64,000 bases of DNA, taken from contig CP014771.1 in NCBI GenBank assembly GCA_001596155.1, forward strand, positions 4,340,001 through 4,404,000, read 5' to 3'. Positions within the stretch are counted from its first letter, which is position 1, and every line of letters begins with the position of its first letter. A program made the position numbers and the translations under genes. Origin of the DNA: Hymenobacter psoromatis (GTDB taxonomy: Bacteria; Bacteroidota; Bacteroidia; Cytophagales; Hymenobacteraceae). Shown in pieces: positions 9,814 to 18,685 of the stretch. Below the pieces are notes generated by a model, which was not told the origin of the DNA, ran no database searches, and was given only the letters and a program-made list of their open reading frames with translations.

Positions 9814-12714
9814 ATGCGACTTTTTTTATCTTCTGGGAAGAATAGCGGGCGCGCGACCTGGCTGGTAGCCTTGCTGCTCATGGGCCTGGGTTGGCTGCGG
9901 CCGCAGGTGGCACAAGCCACGCACCTGCGCGCCGGCGACATTCAATCCAGAGTGGATAGTATCACTGGTAATCCGAATCACCTTTTTTTTCGGATGACGA
10001 TTTATCAGGATAAAACATCGTCGGTGGACCAAACACTGGCTTCCACAACCATTTTCTTCGGTGACGGTACAGAGTTGAATGGTAATGACAAGGATGCTTC
10101 CGGCCGGCCCCTTATGACCCGCACGGAGGACCTTACCCGCTCAACGGCGGATACGAAAGTATATCTGTTTGACTTTGACCACTTCTTCTCAGGAGCAGGC
10201 AAATACCCAGTCAGCTTTATTGGCGAAAATCGGAATGCTGACATCAAGAATATGGTGAATTCGGTCAATACGACGTTCTATATTGAGTCTGACGTCACGA
10301 TTGACCCGATTTATGGCCTCAACCACTCACCTGTGCTAAAAGCCCCGGCGCTGGACCGGGCGGGGGTGTCGCAAGTGTTCCTGCACAACCCCGCGGGATA
10401 CGATGCCGATGGTGACTCGTTGGCGTACAAGCTGATTCCTTGCCAGCAAGTAGTGGGCGGCGTAGCAGCAGCCGAGGCTAATAATAATAAGCCTCTCCCG
10501 GTGCAATGTCAAAACTATGTGTATCCTGATAACCAGAGTCTGTTTGCGGGTGCCAAGCAAGTAACCTACAACGGCGTGCCTGCCGGTGACCCAACGAAAA
10601 ACGCGATTATCGTGCAGGATGTATACACCGGGCAAATAACCTGGAATGCCCCGGCGCTGGCGGGTATTTATAATATTGCTTTTAAAGTGGAGGAGTGGCG
10701 CCGCATCAATGGCTTTTACCGGCAGATTGGTTTTGTAATTCGCGATATGCAGATTATCGTGTCGCCCACCAACAACCTGCCCCCTACCCTCACGGTGCCG
10801 CCCGACGTGTGCGTGGTGGCTAACCAGACCGTGACCCTAAAGGTGTCGGCCACCGATGGTTCGGGCCCTGGCTCGCAGGCCCCTACCCCCGTTACGTTGT
10901 TTGCCTACAGCGGCATTTTGCCGCCGGCCACCTTTGTGCAGACCAACACGGGCACCACCGTAGCGGGCACGTTCACCTGGACGCCCGATTGCAGCAAGGT
11001 TTCCAATCAGCCCTATCTGGTGGTATTTAAGGCGCAGGACAGCCCGCCCAACGCGAACGTTTCGACGCCTATTCTTATCGACGAAAAGACCGTGCGCATT
11101 ACGGTGGTGGGGCCACCGCCGCAGAACGTGCGCGCCGTGTCAAGCTCCTCGGCGGCCGGGCTGGTGAGCTTGCTGAGCTGGGACCGCTACAGCTGCCCGA
11201 ATGCGAAAAACCTGCTGATTTTCCGGCGCGAAGGCTGCTACCCCTACACGCCCGGTCCCTGCGACACGGGCCTGCCCGCCAGCGCCGGCTACACGCAGAT
11301 TGGGTCCGTGGACCCCACGGTTACCACTTTTGTCGATGACAACGCCGGCAAGGGCCTGAGCCGGGGCAAAACGTATAGCTACCGCATATACGCCACGTTC
11401 CCGCTGCCCTCGGGCGGCCTCAGCATCGTGTCGAACGAGGCTTGCTTGTCGTTTAATGGCCGCTCAGCCATGCTCACCAACGTGGACGTGAACACGACCA
11501 ATGCCACCACCGGCCAGATTACGGTGAAGTGGACCCGCCCGCGCGCCGACAACGGCGGCACGTTTGGCACGCCTTCGGGCTACCGCCTCAGCCGCAGCGT
11601 GGGTGCGGGGCCGCTGGTCCTGGCCACAACCATCACCAACCTCACCGACACCACCTACGTGGACCGCGGCCTGAACACGGTGGCCAACCAGTACACCTAC
11701 ACGCTGGTGTTCTTCAACACGGATAATTCGACGGGCACGGCGGTGGAAAAAACCGAAACCTCGCCCACCGCCACCAGCGTGCGCACCAGCCTGGTGCCCG
11801 ACGGCCTGGCCAAAACCATCACCGTGAACTGGGCCTACAACGTGCCTTGGGACAACAGCAAGCAGCCCACGATTATCTACCGGCAGGACACGCCCACCGG
11901 CACCTTCAACCAGATTGCGAGCGTAACGCCCAGCGCCACCAGCGGCACCTACGTGGATAAGGGCCTGCAAACCGGCCAGCAGTACTGCTACTACGTGCAG
12001 ACTACGGGCCAGTACGCGGGCATATCTTACCTGCTTAACCTGCTCAATAACAGTCAACAGGTATGCACTACCCTCCAGGCTACGCCCTGCACGCCGGTGC
12101 TGAGCGTACAGGCGATTAATTGCGATAGTCTGGCCAACCTGCCGTCCTACCCCTCCCCCGGCCAGCGCTACCAGAACAACCTGCGCTGGACGGTCGGCAA
12201 CACGCCCGCCGGCTGCGCCACCAACGCCGTGTACTACCGCATTTTCCGCGGCGACACCCAGGCCGGGCCTTTCGTGCTGATTGACTCCACGGCCCAGCTT
12301 AGCTACCTGGACCGCAACCTGAGCCGGCCCACCAGCTGCTACCAGGTGCAGGGCGTGGCATCGAGCGGCCAGCGCAGCGCGCTCAGCAACATTGCCTGCC
12401 AGAGCGACTGCGTGTTCTTCCTGCTGCCTAACATCTTCACACCCAACGGCGACAACGTGAACGAGGTGTTCCGGCCCAAGACGTCGAGCCCGGTGGCGAG
12501 CACGCACATCCAGATTTTCAACCGCTGGGGCGTGAAAGTGTACGAGAGCAGCGCCGACCCCTACATCAACTGGACGGGCGGCGGCGTATCGGGCGAAAGC
12601 ACCACCAGCGGCCTAGTGTCGAACGGCATCTACTACTACCTGGCCGAGGTGCAGTTTGCCGACGCGGCCAACACCAAGCGCACCTACAAAGGCTGGGTAG
12701 AGGTGTCGCGCTAG
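9814..12714 (+). CDS. Large secreted protein with gliding-motility/T9SS C-terminal domain
   Basis: A 966-aa exported protein. Residues 1-35 are a signal peptide ending near AQA, and the mature part starts THLRAGDI, seen in many Bacteroidota secreted proteins. The middle holds beta-rich Ig/fibronectin-like repeats (about 325-860). The last 90 residues (NIFTPNGDNVNEVF ... FNRWGVKVYES ... KGWVEVSR) are the type B sorting domain (CHU_C/TIGR04131) that directs export by the type IX system and surface attachment. Function is otherwise unknown; adhesion or gliding is inferred from the domain class. It stands alone, followed by a strong terminator. The first kilobase has lower GC than the rest. Confidence 0.88.
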   Translation: MRLFLSSGKNSGRATWLVALLLMGLGWLRPQVAQATHLRAGDIQSRVDSITGNPNHLFFRMTIYQDKTSSVDQTLASTTIFFGDGTELNGNDKDASGRPLMTRTEDLTRSTADTKVYLFDFDHFFSGAGKYPVSFIGENRNADIKNMVNSVNTTFYIESDVTIDPIYGLNHSPVLKAPALDRAGVSQVFLHNPAGYDADGDSLAYKLIPCQQVVGGVAAAEANNNKPLPVQCQNYVYPDNQSLFAGAKQVTYNGVPAGDPTKNAIIVQDVYTGQITWNAPALAGIYNIAFKVEEWRRINGFYRQIGFVIRDMQIIVSPTNNLPPTLTVPPDVCVVANQTVTLKVSATDGSGPGSQAPTPVTLFAYSGILPPATFVQTNTGTTVAGTFTWTPDCSKVSNQPYLVVFKAQDSPPNANVSTPILIDEKTVRITVVGPPPQNVRAVSSSSAAGLVSLLSWDRYSCPNAKNLLIFRREGCYPYTPGPCDTGLPASAGYTQIGSVDPTVTTFVDDNAGKGLSRGKTYSYRIYATFPLPSGGLSIVSNEACLSFNGRSAMLTNVDVNTTNATTGQITVKWTRPRADNGGTFGTPSGYRLSRSVGAGPLVLATTITNLTDTTYVDRGLNTVANQYTYTLVFFNTDNSTGTAVEKTETSPTATSVRTSLVPDGLAKTITVNWAYNVPWDNSKQPTIIYRQDTPTGTFNQIASVTPSATSGTYVDKGLQTGQQYCYYVQTTGQYAGISYLLNLLNNSQQVCTTLQATPCTPVLSVQAINCDSLANLPSYPSPGQRYQNNLRWTVGNTPAGCATNAVYYRIFRGDTQAGPFVLIDSTAQLSYLDRNLSRPTSCYQVQGVASSGQRSALSNIACQSDCVFFLLPNIFTPNGDNVNEVFRPKTSSPVASTHIQIFNRWGVKVYESSADPYINWTGGGVSGESTTSGLVSNGIYYYLAEVQFADAANTKRTYKGWVEVSR

Positions 12715-12738
12715 CGCCTACCCCCCCGCCAACCAGTG

Positions 12739-12767
12739 AAGCCGCCCCTAGCCGGGGCGGCTTTTTT
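12739..12767 (+). terminator. Strong Rho-independent terminator
   Basis: Stem AAGCCGCCCC / GGGGCGGCTT with a 5-base loop TAGCC and a T6 tail, 24 bases after the preceding stop codon. Confidence 0.9.
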
Positions 12768-12831
12768 GGCTTTATTTTGCCGGACCCCGCCGTTGGTGCG
12801 GGCTGGTTTTCTGGTTTAAAACAATCGCATC

Positions 12832-13737
12832 TTGACCCCTACCCCCCCCTCCGAAGCCGTAGTGACGGCCCTTGTATTTCCTGGCCAGGGCTCGCAGTTT
12901 CCGGGCATGGCCCGCGAGCTTTTTGAGCAAAACGAGGCCGCCCGCGCCCTGCTCACTCAGGCCAATGATATCCTGGGTTTTGACCTGACCAAGCTCCTAT
13001 TTGAGGGCAGCGAGGAAGACCTGCGCCGCACCGACGTGACGCAGCCGGCCGTGTTCGTGCACTCGGTGGCGCAGTTCGTGGCCCGGCCCGACTGGCAGCC
13101 CGCAATGGTGGCCGGCCACTCGCTGGGCGAGTTTTCGGCGCTGGTAGCGGCTGGCGTGCTCACCTTCGCCGATGCGCTGCCGCTGGTGGCGCGCCGCGCC
13201 CAGGCCATGCAGGCCGCCTGCCAGGAGCAGCCCGGCACGATGGCCGCCATTCTGGGCCTGCCCGACGAGGCCGTGGAGCAAGGCTGCCAGCAGGTGAGCG
13301 CCAGCGGCGACGTGGTGGTGGCCGCCAACTACAATTGTCCCGGCCAGCTCGTTATCTCCGGCTCCACGGCCGGCATCGCCAAAGCCTGCGAGGTGCTGAA
13401 AGCCGCCGGGGCCAAGCGCGCCCTACCCCTGCCAGTGGGCGGAGCCTTCCACTCGCCCCTGATGCAGTCGGCGCAGGCCGCCCTGGCCGAAGCCATCGAG
13501 CGCACGACTTTTCACGAGGCCCGCTGCCCGGTGTACCAGAATGTGGATGCCGCCCCGCACCGCGACCCAGCCGAAATCAAAGCCAACCTACTCGCTCAGC
13601 TTACCGCCCCCGTGCGCTGGACCCAGAGCGTGCAGGCCATGTTCCGCGACGGCGCGACGCACTTCGTGGAGTGCGGCCCCGGCAAAGTGCTGCAAGGCCT
13701 AGTGAAAAAAATCGAGCCCACCGCCACGATTGGGTGA
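12832..13737 (+). CDS. fabD: Malonyl-CoA:ACP transacylase
   Basis: Loads malonyl groups from CoA onto acyl carrier protein for type II fatty-acid synthesis. The 301-aa protein shows the N-terminal VFPGQGSQ motif, the nucleophile Ser97 in GHSLGE and catalytic His207 in GGAFHSPL. The start is either TTG 12832 or GTG 12862. The GTG gives an N-terminus (VTALVFPGQGSQ) closer to typical FabD, the TTG adds ten residues. A CTACCCCCCC tract lies in the first codons of the longer form. No other fab gene is adjacent. Confidence 0.95.
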   Translation: MTPTPPSEAVVTALVFPGQGSQFPGMARELFEQNEAARALLTQANDILGFDLTKLLFEGSEEDLRRTDVTQPAVFVHSVAQFVARPDWQPAMVAGHSLGEFSALVAAGVLTFADALPLVARRAQAMQAACQEQPGTMAAILGLPDEAVEQGCQQVSASGDVVVAANYNCPGQLVISGSTAGIAKACEVLKAAGAKRALPLPVGGAFHSPLMQSAQAALAEAIERTTFHEARCPVYQNVDAAPHRDPAEIKANLLAQLTAPVRWTQSVQAMFRDGATHFVECGPGKVLQGLVKKIEPTATIG

Positions 13738-13764
13738 AATGGGGAGGGGTGAGACAATGAGGAG

Positions 13765-13870
13765 GTAAGAACGTCATTCCGAGCTTGCCGAGGAATCTCG
13801 CCCGCGTCGTTGCACGATACCCGAACGATGCGAGCGAGATTCCTCGGCAAGCTCGGAATGACGTTCTTAC
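13765..13870. repeat. Family A palindromic repeat (copy 2)
   Basis: Near-perfect arms of about 37 bp: GTAAGAACGTCATTCCGAGC ... and its complement ending GACGTTCTTAC, around a variable centre. Lies between the convergent fabD and folK genes and may end both transcripts. Confidence 0.9.
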
Positions 13871-13898
13871 CCCCTCAACATTTCACTATCTAACCATC

Positions 13899-14381
13899 TC
13901 AGCACTTCGCCACCGCCAACTCGTCCGGGCACTCAGCTAGCAGCTCAGTAATCGTGCGGTGCAGCTGCGGATGCAACAGTTGCGGCGCAAGCTCGGCCAG
14001 CGGCACGAGGGCAAAGCGGCGGGCAGGCAGCGCCGGGTGCGGCACCGTGAGGCTGGGGGTAGCAATTATTTCCTGGCCAAAAAGCAGGATGTCCACATCC
14101 AGCGTGCGAGCACCCCAATGCACCTGGCGCTCGCGGCCCTGCTGCTGCTCGGCGGCCAGGCAGGCGGCCAGTAGGATAGGGCCGTCCAGTTCGGTTTCGA
14201 CGGCCAGCACCTGGTTGAGAAAAGCCGGCTGGTCTTCCACGCCCCAGGCTGCCGTTTCGTAGAGCGATGACGCGGCCATAATGCTGCCGGCCGTGGCCGC
14301 CAGGTCGGCGCGGGCCTGCTCCAGGCGCGCGGCCCGGTCACCGAGGTTGCTGCCCAGCAGCAGGTAAGCCAGCTTTTTCAA
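13899..14381 (-). CDS. folK: 2-amino-4-hydroxy-6-hydroxymethyldihydropteridine diphosphokinase
   Basis: Transfers pyrophosphate from ATP to the pterin in folate biosynthesis. The 160-aa length is typical. Diagnostic features are the start YLLLGSNLGDR, the middle ETAAWGVEDQPAFLNQV and the signature HWGARTLDVDILLFG followed by VPHPALPARRFALVPL. Other folate genes are not adjacent. Upstream on this strand lies a repeat-rich gap. Confidence 0.95.
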   Translation of the reverse strand: MKKLAYLLLGSNLGDRAARLEQARADLAATAGSIMAASSLYETAAWGVEDQPAFLNQVLAVETELDGPILLAACLAAEQQQGRERQVHWGARTLDVDILLFGQEIIATPSLTVPHPALPARRFALVPLAELAPQLLHPQLHRTITELLAECPDELAVAKC

Positions 14382-14386
14382 TGATG

Positions 14387-14537
14387 ATAGGACTTACGCA
14401 AAAGACGTCTGTCATTGCGAGCATGTTGCGCATTAAGCAAGGTCGCGGCAATCGCCCCAGAACGACTGGCGCGGGTGTCGTTCTGGTGCGATTGCTTCGC
14501 TTTGCTCGCCATGACAGACGATTTGCGTAAGTCCTAT
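14387..14537. repeat. Family B-like palindrome with TTTGCGTAAGTCCTA ends
   Basis: Inner arms GTCTGTCATTGCGAGC ... GCTCGCCATGACAGAC enclose a degenerate centre. Outer arms are TAGGACTTACGCAAA and TTTGCGTAAGTCCTA. It occupies most of the folK-hydrolase gap. The same TTTGCGTAAGTCCTA end appears at 14664-14682 and 50447-50467. Confidence 0.8.
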
Positions 14538-14627
14538 ATGAATTAGAGATTATGAATTCAGGGAGATGTAAGCTCAGCAGTTTCGCCGAAATAATTTCAA
14601 CAGAATTTAGGCAAATCACCAGCTGCG

Positions 14628-14682
14628 CTCTACGCACCTCCACGGGAACCTGACGTTGCAGGCAATTTGCGTAAGTCCTACT
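14628..14682. repeat. Family D repeat, copy 1
   Basis: A unit with GGAACCTGACGTTGCAGGC then AATTTGCGTAAGTCCTA; a close second copy is at 50416-50468. From 14683 to 14715 follows AT-rich short-period sequence (repeated AATTCATAAT). No gene seen in this gap. Confidence 0.7.
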
Positions 14683-14702
14683 CAATTCATAATTCATAAT
14701 TT

Positions 14703-15560
14703 CTAATTCATAATTGAAAAAAACTCCGCCGTGCGCTCGGCGATGAGCTGCGCCGGAGGGGGTAGGGCCGGGCCGGCCCACGGGTGAGCACCGCCAAACA
14801 TGTGCCCCGCGCCGGGCACTACCAGCACCTCAGCGGCAGGCTGACCGGCGTGCAGCTGGTGCAGAGCCGCCAGCGGCACCGTCTCGTCCTGGTCGCCGTG
14901 GATGAGCAGCACCGGCTGGCGCAGGCCGGGCATCAGGGCCGGCAGGTCGAGGCGGGCGCGGTTTTGGAAGAAATTTTCGGCAATCTGGTAGTACATCGGC
15001 AGTTGCTGGCCGGTGCGCATATTGGGCACGTAGAGCACGCCGTCGCGCTGCCACTTTTCGACTACTTCGGCGGGCCAGCGTGGGTGCAGGTCGGCCACGG
15101 CGGCCCAGGTGGCCACGGCCGCCACGCGCGAGTCTTCGGCGGCTTTGAGGAGCACCAGCGCGCCGCCCCGGCTGTGGCCCACCAGGCCAAGGCGGCGCAG
15201 GTCGAGCTGGGCGGCGGGCAGGGGGGTAGTGCCCGGCGTGTGCAGGGCGTCGAGCAGCTGGCCGAGGTCGTCGAGCTCCAGGCTGAAATTATTTTTCCCG
15301 AAAGCTTCCAGGTCCTCCAAATCGCCGGTGCCGCCCACCACCACGCCGTTGTGCGAGAGGTTGAGCTTGACGAAAACGAAGCCTTTATTGGCAAAAAACT
15401 CGGCCAGCAGCCCGAAGTGGCCCCAATCCTTGAACCCCTTGAACCCGTGCACGAACACCACGATGGGCTGGGGCTGGCCGGTGGGCTGGTAGGTGGCATC
15501 GGCGGCAAAAGGGCGGCCGTGCGCGCGGCCAACCAGCGTGAACTCGACAGTACGGAGCAT
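14703..15560 (-). CDS. Alpha/beta hydrolase (dienelactone hydrolase-like)
   Basis: A 285-aa cytoplasmic serine hydrolase. The fold is evident from VVFVHGFKGFKDW (oxyanion strand), nucleophile elbow GHSRGG with Ser130, an acidic residue in IHGDQDETVP and the catalytic His in GAGHMFGG. Substrate is unknown; family members act on esters or peptides. ATG 15560 is chosen; the frame stays open to 15878, but that part overlaps the divergent polyprenyl synthase gene. The 3' end is embedded in AT-rich repeat sequence. Confidence 0.88.
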   Translation of the reverse strand: MLRTVEFTLVGRAHGRPFAADATYQPTGQPQPIVVFVHGFKGFKDWGHFGLLAEFFANKGFVFVKLNLSHNGVVVGGTGDLEDLEAFGKNNFSLELDDLGQLLDALHTPGTTPLPAAQLDLRRLGLVGHSRGGALVLLKAAEDSRVAAVATWAAVADLHPRWPAEVVEKWQRDGVLYVPNMRTGQQLPMYYQIAENFFQNRARLDLPALMPGLRQPVLLIHGDQDETVPLAALHQLHAGQPAAEVLVVPGAGHMFGGAHPWAGPALPPPAQLIAERTAEFFSIMN

Positions 15561-15608
15561 GCGGCTAAGGTAGTGAGTGCGGCCCGGCCGCCGTAATATT
15601 GCGCCCGC

Positions 15609-16598
15609 ATGGCAAACCCGCTCGACCAGATTCAGGCTCCTATCACCGCGGAAATGGCGGAGTTCGAAGTCAAGTTTCGGCAGTCGATGCAGACCAAGGT
15701 GCTGCTGCTGGACAAGATAATGGGCTACATCGTGCGCCGCAAAGGCAAGCAGGTGCGCCCCATGTTCGTGTTCCTCACGGCCCGCGCCAGCGCCGCCGAC
15801 CCGGCCAGCCCCTTGCCCGAAGCCGTGTTTCGGGGCGCGGCGCTCATCGAGCTGCTGCACACCGCCACGCTGGTGCACGACGATGTGGTGGACGAGAGCA
15901 ATTACCGCCGGGGTTTCTTCTCTATCAACGCGCTGTGGAAGAATAAGATAGCTGTGTTAGTAGGAGATTATCTGCTCAGTCGTGGCCTGCTGCTTTCGCT
16001 TGAAAACGACGACTTCGACCTGCTCAAAATTGTGAGCAACGCCGTGAAGGAATTGAGCGAAGGTGAGCTGCTGCAAATCGAAAAGGCCCGCAGCCTCGAC
16101 ATCACGGAGGACGTGTATTTCGATATTATTCGCCAAAAAACGGCTTCGCTCATCGCCTCCTGCACGGCCGTGGGCGCGGCGGCGGCCGGGGCCGACAAGG
16201 CCACTATCGAAAAAGCCCGGCTTTTTGGCGAGAAAGTCGGCATGGCGTTTCAAATAAAAGACGACCTGTTTGACTACGGTACGGCCGAAATCGGCAAGCC
16301 GGTGGGCATCGATATCAAGGAAAAAAAGATGACCCTACCCCTCATCTACGCCTTGCAGCAGGCCAGCTGGCTCGACAAGCGCCGCGTTATCTACAACGTG
16401 AAAAACAACGCCGGCCACCGCGACCGCGTGCAGCAGGTTATCGACTTCGTGAAGCAGTCGGGTGGCCTCGACTACGCGATTAAAACGATGGAGCGCTACC
16501 GCGACGAGGCGCTGGAGATTCTGCACGAGTTCCCCGAGTCAGCGGCCAGAAATTCGCTGGAAATGCTGATTAACTACACGATAGAGCGCGAGAAGTAG
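15609..16598 (+). CDS. Polyprenyl diphosphate synthase
   Basis: Trans-isoprenyl diphosphate synthase (329 aa) that elongates allylic diphosphates with IPP, here probably to the side chain of menaquinone. The first Asp-rich motif is DDVVD (residues 91-95) and the second KDDLFDYGTAEIGKPVG. The GKQVRP motif and K-T-A-S-L block are present. Chain length cannot be set with certainty; small residues before the first Asp motif suggest a long-chain product. Its TAG stop lies inside the left arm of a family C repeat. Confidence 0.93.
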   Translation: MANPLDQIQAPITAEMAEFEVKFRQSMQTKVLLLDKIMGYIVRRKGKQVRPMFVFLTARASAADPASPLPEAVFRGAALIELLHTATLVHDDVVDESNYRRGFFSINALWKNKIAVLVGDYLLSRGLLLSLENDDFDLLKIVSNAVKELSEGELLQIEKARSLDITEDVYFDIIRQKTASLIASCTAVGAAAAGADKATIEKARLFGEKVGMAFQIKDDLFDYGTAEIGKPVGIDIKEKKMTLPLIYALQQASWLDKRRVIYNVKNNAGHRDRVQQVIDFVKQSGGLDYAIKTMERYRDEALEILHEFPESAARNSLEMLINYTIEREK

Positions 16599-16703
16599 CG
16601 CGAAGTTTCCACTTCGTGCGCGAGCGTAGCGAGCAGGCGGAACCGCGCGGCACGAACGACCATGCTCGCTACGCTCGCACACGAAGTGGAAACTTCGCGC
16701 TAC
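16595..16703. repeat. Family C palindromic repeat (copy 1)
   Basis: Arms GTAGCGCGAAGTTTCCACTT ... AAGTGGAAACTTCGCGCTAC around an inner pair GAGCGTAGCGAGCA / TGCTCGCTACGCTC. The terminal TAG supplies the stop codon of both the polyprenyl synthase (16596-16598) and the convergent M23 peptidase (16700-16702). Confidence 0.93.
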
Positions 16704-17380
16704 TTGAGCACCAGCATCGGGTCGGGGCATAATTCCGCCCAATAATTCTGTTCGCTAACTGCGGCTACCCCCGGAAAATCGCCCTGGCGGCCCTGCATGT
16801 CGGCCATGAGCTGGCAGTGCAGGTGCGGCGGCCAGTCGCCGTTTTCGGGGTAGGGGCCGACGTGGGCGAAGACCTGGCCGGCGGCCAATGCTTGGCCCAC
16901 GGCCAGCGGCGGCAGGTCGGTGCGCGTGAGGTGGCCGTAGAGGCTGTAGAAGGTAACGTCTTCTAGCTCATGCTGTAAGATGATGGTCGAACCGTAGTCG
17001 CCGAAGTGGTTATTATCGGCCAGACTGTGCACGGTGGCAGGCAGCGGCGCCGCCACCGGCGTGCCGGCCGGCACCCACACATCCACGCCCAGGTGCAGGG
17101 AGCGCGGCTCGGTGGCGTCGTCAAAATGTGGACTGCGGCGGTAGATGACCCGGTTTTCGAGGTAGCCGCCGATGCCGGCGGTGGCGTGCTGCTCGGCCAG
17201 CATATCGCGTACCAGCGCATCAAAAACCGCCGTGTCGCGCAGGCGCTCGGGGTGGGTCAGGCGCGGGTTGGCGGCCGTGAAATCGAGCGGGGCTATACCA
17301 GCGCTGGATAGGGGGTAGGCGGGCAGCACCGGCCGGAAACTGGCCCGGTGGCGGGTGAGCAAGTCAGAAAGTGGAGTCAT
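16700..17380 (-). CDS. M23 family metallopeptidase
   Basis: LytM-type zinc endopeptidase (226 aa) predicted to cut peptidoglycan peptide cross-bridges. Zinc ligands are intact: His96 and Asp100 in LHLGVD and His186/His188 in HLHCQ. There is no obvious signal peptide at the ATG (17380), so export is unexplained; a longer upstream start is not supported. Unlike the EnvC-like protein at 29514, this one should be an active enzyme. Its stop codon is provided by the family C repeat. Confidence 0.88.
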   Translation of the reverse strand: MTPLSDLLTRHRASFRPVLPAYPLSSAGIAPLDFTAANPRLTHPERLRDTAVFDALVRDMLAEQHATAGIGGYLENRVIYRRSPHFDDATEPRSLHLGVDVWVPAGTPVAAPLPATVHSLADNNHFGDYGSTIILQHELEDVTFYSLYGHLTRTDLPPLAVGQALAAGQVFAHVGPYPENGDWPPHLHCQLMADMQGRQGDFPGVAAVSEQNYWAELCPDPMLVLK

Positions 17381-17462
17381 GGCGAAACGAAGCTAGCGCC
17401 GGCCGGTTAATCCCTACCCCCTCAAAAATCGGTAACCTAAACTTCACGTGCCGCAGCTGGCG

Positions 17463-17470
17463 TAAATTTG
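17463..17470 (+). promoter_or_regulatory. Putative -7 box for the oxidoreductase
   Basis: TAAATTTG fits TAnnTTTG and ends 22 bases before the ATG at 17493. No clear -33 TTG. Confidence 0.45.
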
Positions 17471-17492
17471 TCGCCTTACCCAACTCTACCCT

Positions 17493-18590
17493 ATGTCGTC
17501 TTATTTGACGCTCACCGTCGTCGCCCTCACCCAGGAAACCCCGGATACCGTTACCATTCACCTCCAGCGGCCCGATGGCCAGACCGTGCCCAGCAAGCCG
17601 GGCCAGTTTTTGACGCTGCTCGTGCCCTGCGGCCCTGGCGGCGGCCGGCCCGAGCGCCGGGCCTACTCGCTCAGCAGCACGCCCGCCGAAGCCCCGCGCC
17701 TGTCCGTCACCGTGAAGCGCGTGACGGGCGGCTTGGTGAGCAATCATTTGCTTGATAACGTGAAAGTTGGCCAGCAATACGAAGTGCTACCCCCCCTCGG
17801 CAACTTCGTGGTGCAGCCCAGCCCCAAGGCGGCCCGCTCGCTGGTGCTCATCGGGGCCGGCTCGGGCATTACGCCGCTCATGAGTATGCTCAAGGCCGTG
17901 CTGGCCCAGGAGCCGCAGAGCCATGTTCTGCTTATTTATGGCAACCGCAACGAGAATACGGTTATTTTCAAGCAGCAGCTCGATGCCCTCGAAGCCGGCA
18001 GCCGCGGCCGCCTGCAAGTGGAGCATGTGTACAGCCAGCCGCTGCATGCCACCGGCCCGCATCAACATACCGGCCGCCTCAACCGCACCACTATTTTGCG
18101 CATTATGGAGCAGCGGCACCAGTTTCCGGCACCGCAGGCCGAGTATTATATCTGCGGCCCCGAGGGCCTGATGACCGAAGCCCAGGCCGCCCTGGAGCTG
18201 CTGAACGTGCCCAGCAGCCGCGTGCGCCGCGAGAGCTTCGTGGCCGCTGCCGACGCGGCCGAAGCCGGCGACGCGCACGGCGACTCGCTGGCCGGCGCCA
18301 ATGACGGCCCCGTGACCGAGCGCACCGTCACCATTCAGTACGAGGGTAGCGAATACAAGCTGGTGGTGCCCGCCAAAACGACCATTCTCGACGCCGCGCT
18401 CGACCAGGATATCGACCTGCCTTATTCGTGCCAGGCGGGCGTGTGCACGGCGTGCCGCGGCAAGTGCCTCAGCGGCAAGGTGCACCTCGATGAGCGCGAA
18501 GGTCTGTCGGATGCCGAGCTGGCCAAAGGATATATTCTAACGTGCGTTGCCCACCCGCTGACGGCCGACGTGGTAATTGAAATTTGTTGA
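17493..18590 (+). CDS. Ferredoxin-NADP reductase-like protein with C-terminal 2Fe-2S domain
   Basis: A 365-aa flavin reductase of the PaaE/phenol-hydroxylase-reductase type. The FAD-binding barrel has RRAYSLSSTP (about residue 53), the NAD(P) domain has VLIGAGSGITPLMSML, and the C-terminal plant-type ferredoxin domain has Cys313, Cys318 and Cys321 (CQAGVCTAC) with a last Cys near 350. It moves electrons from NAD(P)H via FAD and the cluster to a partner. No oxygenase is adjacent, so the partner is unknown. PaaE itself is not claimed because the paa cluster is absent. Confidence 0.87.
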   Translation: MSSYLTLTVVALTQETPDTVTIHLQRPDGQTVPSKPGQFLTLLVPCGPGGGRPERRAYSLSSTPAEAPRLSVTVKRVTGGLVSNHLLDNVKVGQQYEVLPPLGNFVVQPSPKAARSLVLIGAGSGITPLMSMLKAVLAQEPQSHVLLIYGNRNENTVIFKQQLDALEAGSRGRLQVEHVYSQPLHATGPHQHTGRLNRTTILRIMEQRHQFPAPQAEYYICGPEGLMTEAQAALELLNVPSSRVRRESFVAAADAAEAGDAHGDSLAGANDGPVTERTVTIQYEGSEYKLVVPAKTTILDAALDQDIDLPYSCQAGVCTACRGKCLSGKVHLDEREGLSDAELAKGYILTCVAHPLTADVVIEIC

Positions 18591-18685
18591 TAACCAAGCA
18601 GTAGGAGGGGGTAGGGAGCTTTCTTAAGGAGGAATTAATCAAACCGCACAAGCTGCTGGTCATTAAATTACGTAACTTGTGTTCT

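Noticed and set aside
11464..12507. 347-codon minus-strand frame within the first T9SS protein gene
   Set aside because: Shadow frame; the plus strand holds a full sorting domain through that region.
13765..13870. CRISPR-like repeat
   Set aside because: The element is a single inverted repeat, not a series of direct repeats with spacers. No array and no cas gene was seen anywhere in the window.
17493..18590. paaE of a phenylacetate pathway
   Set aside because: Domain order fits but none of the paaABCD genes is adjacent.
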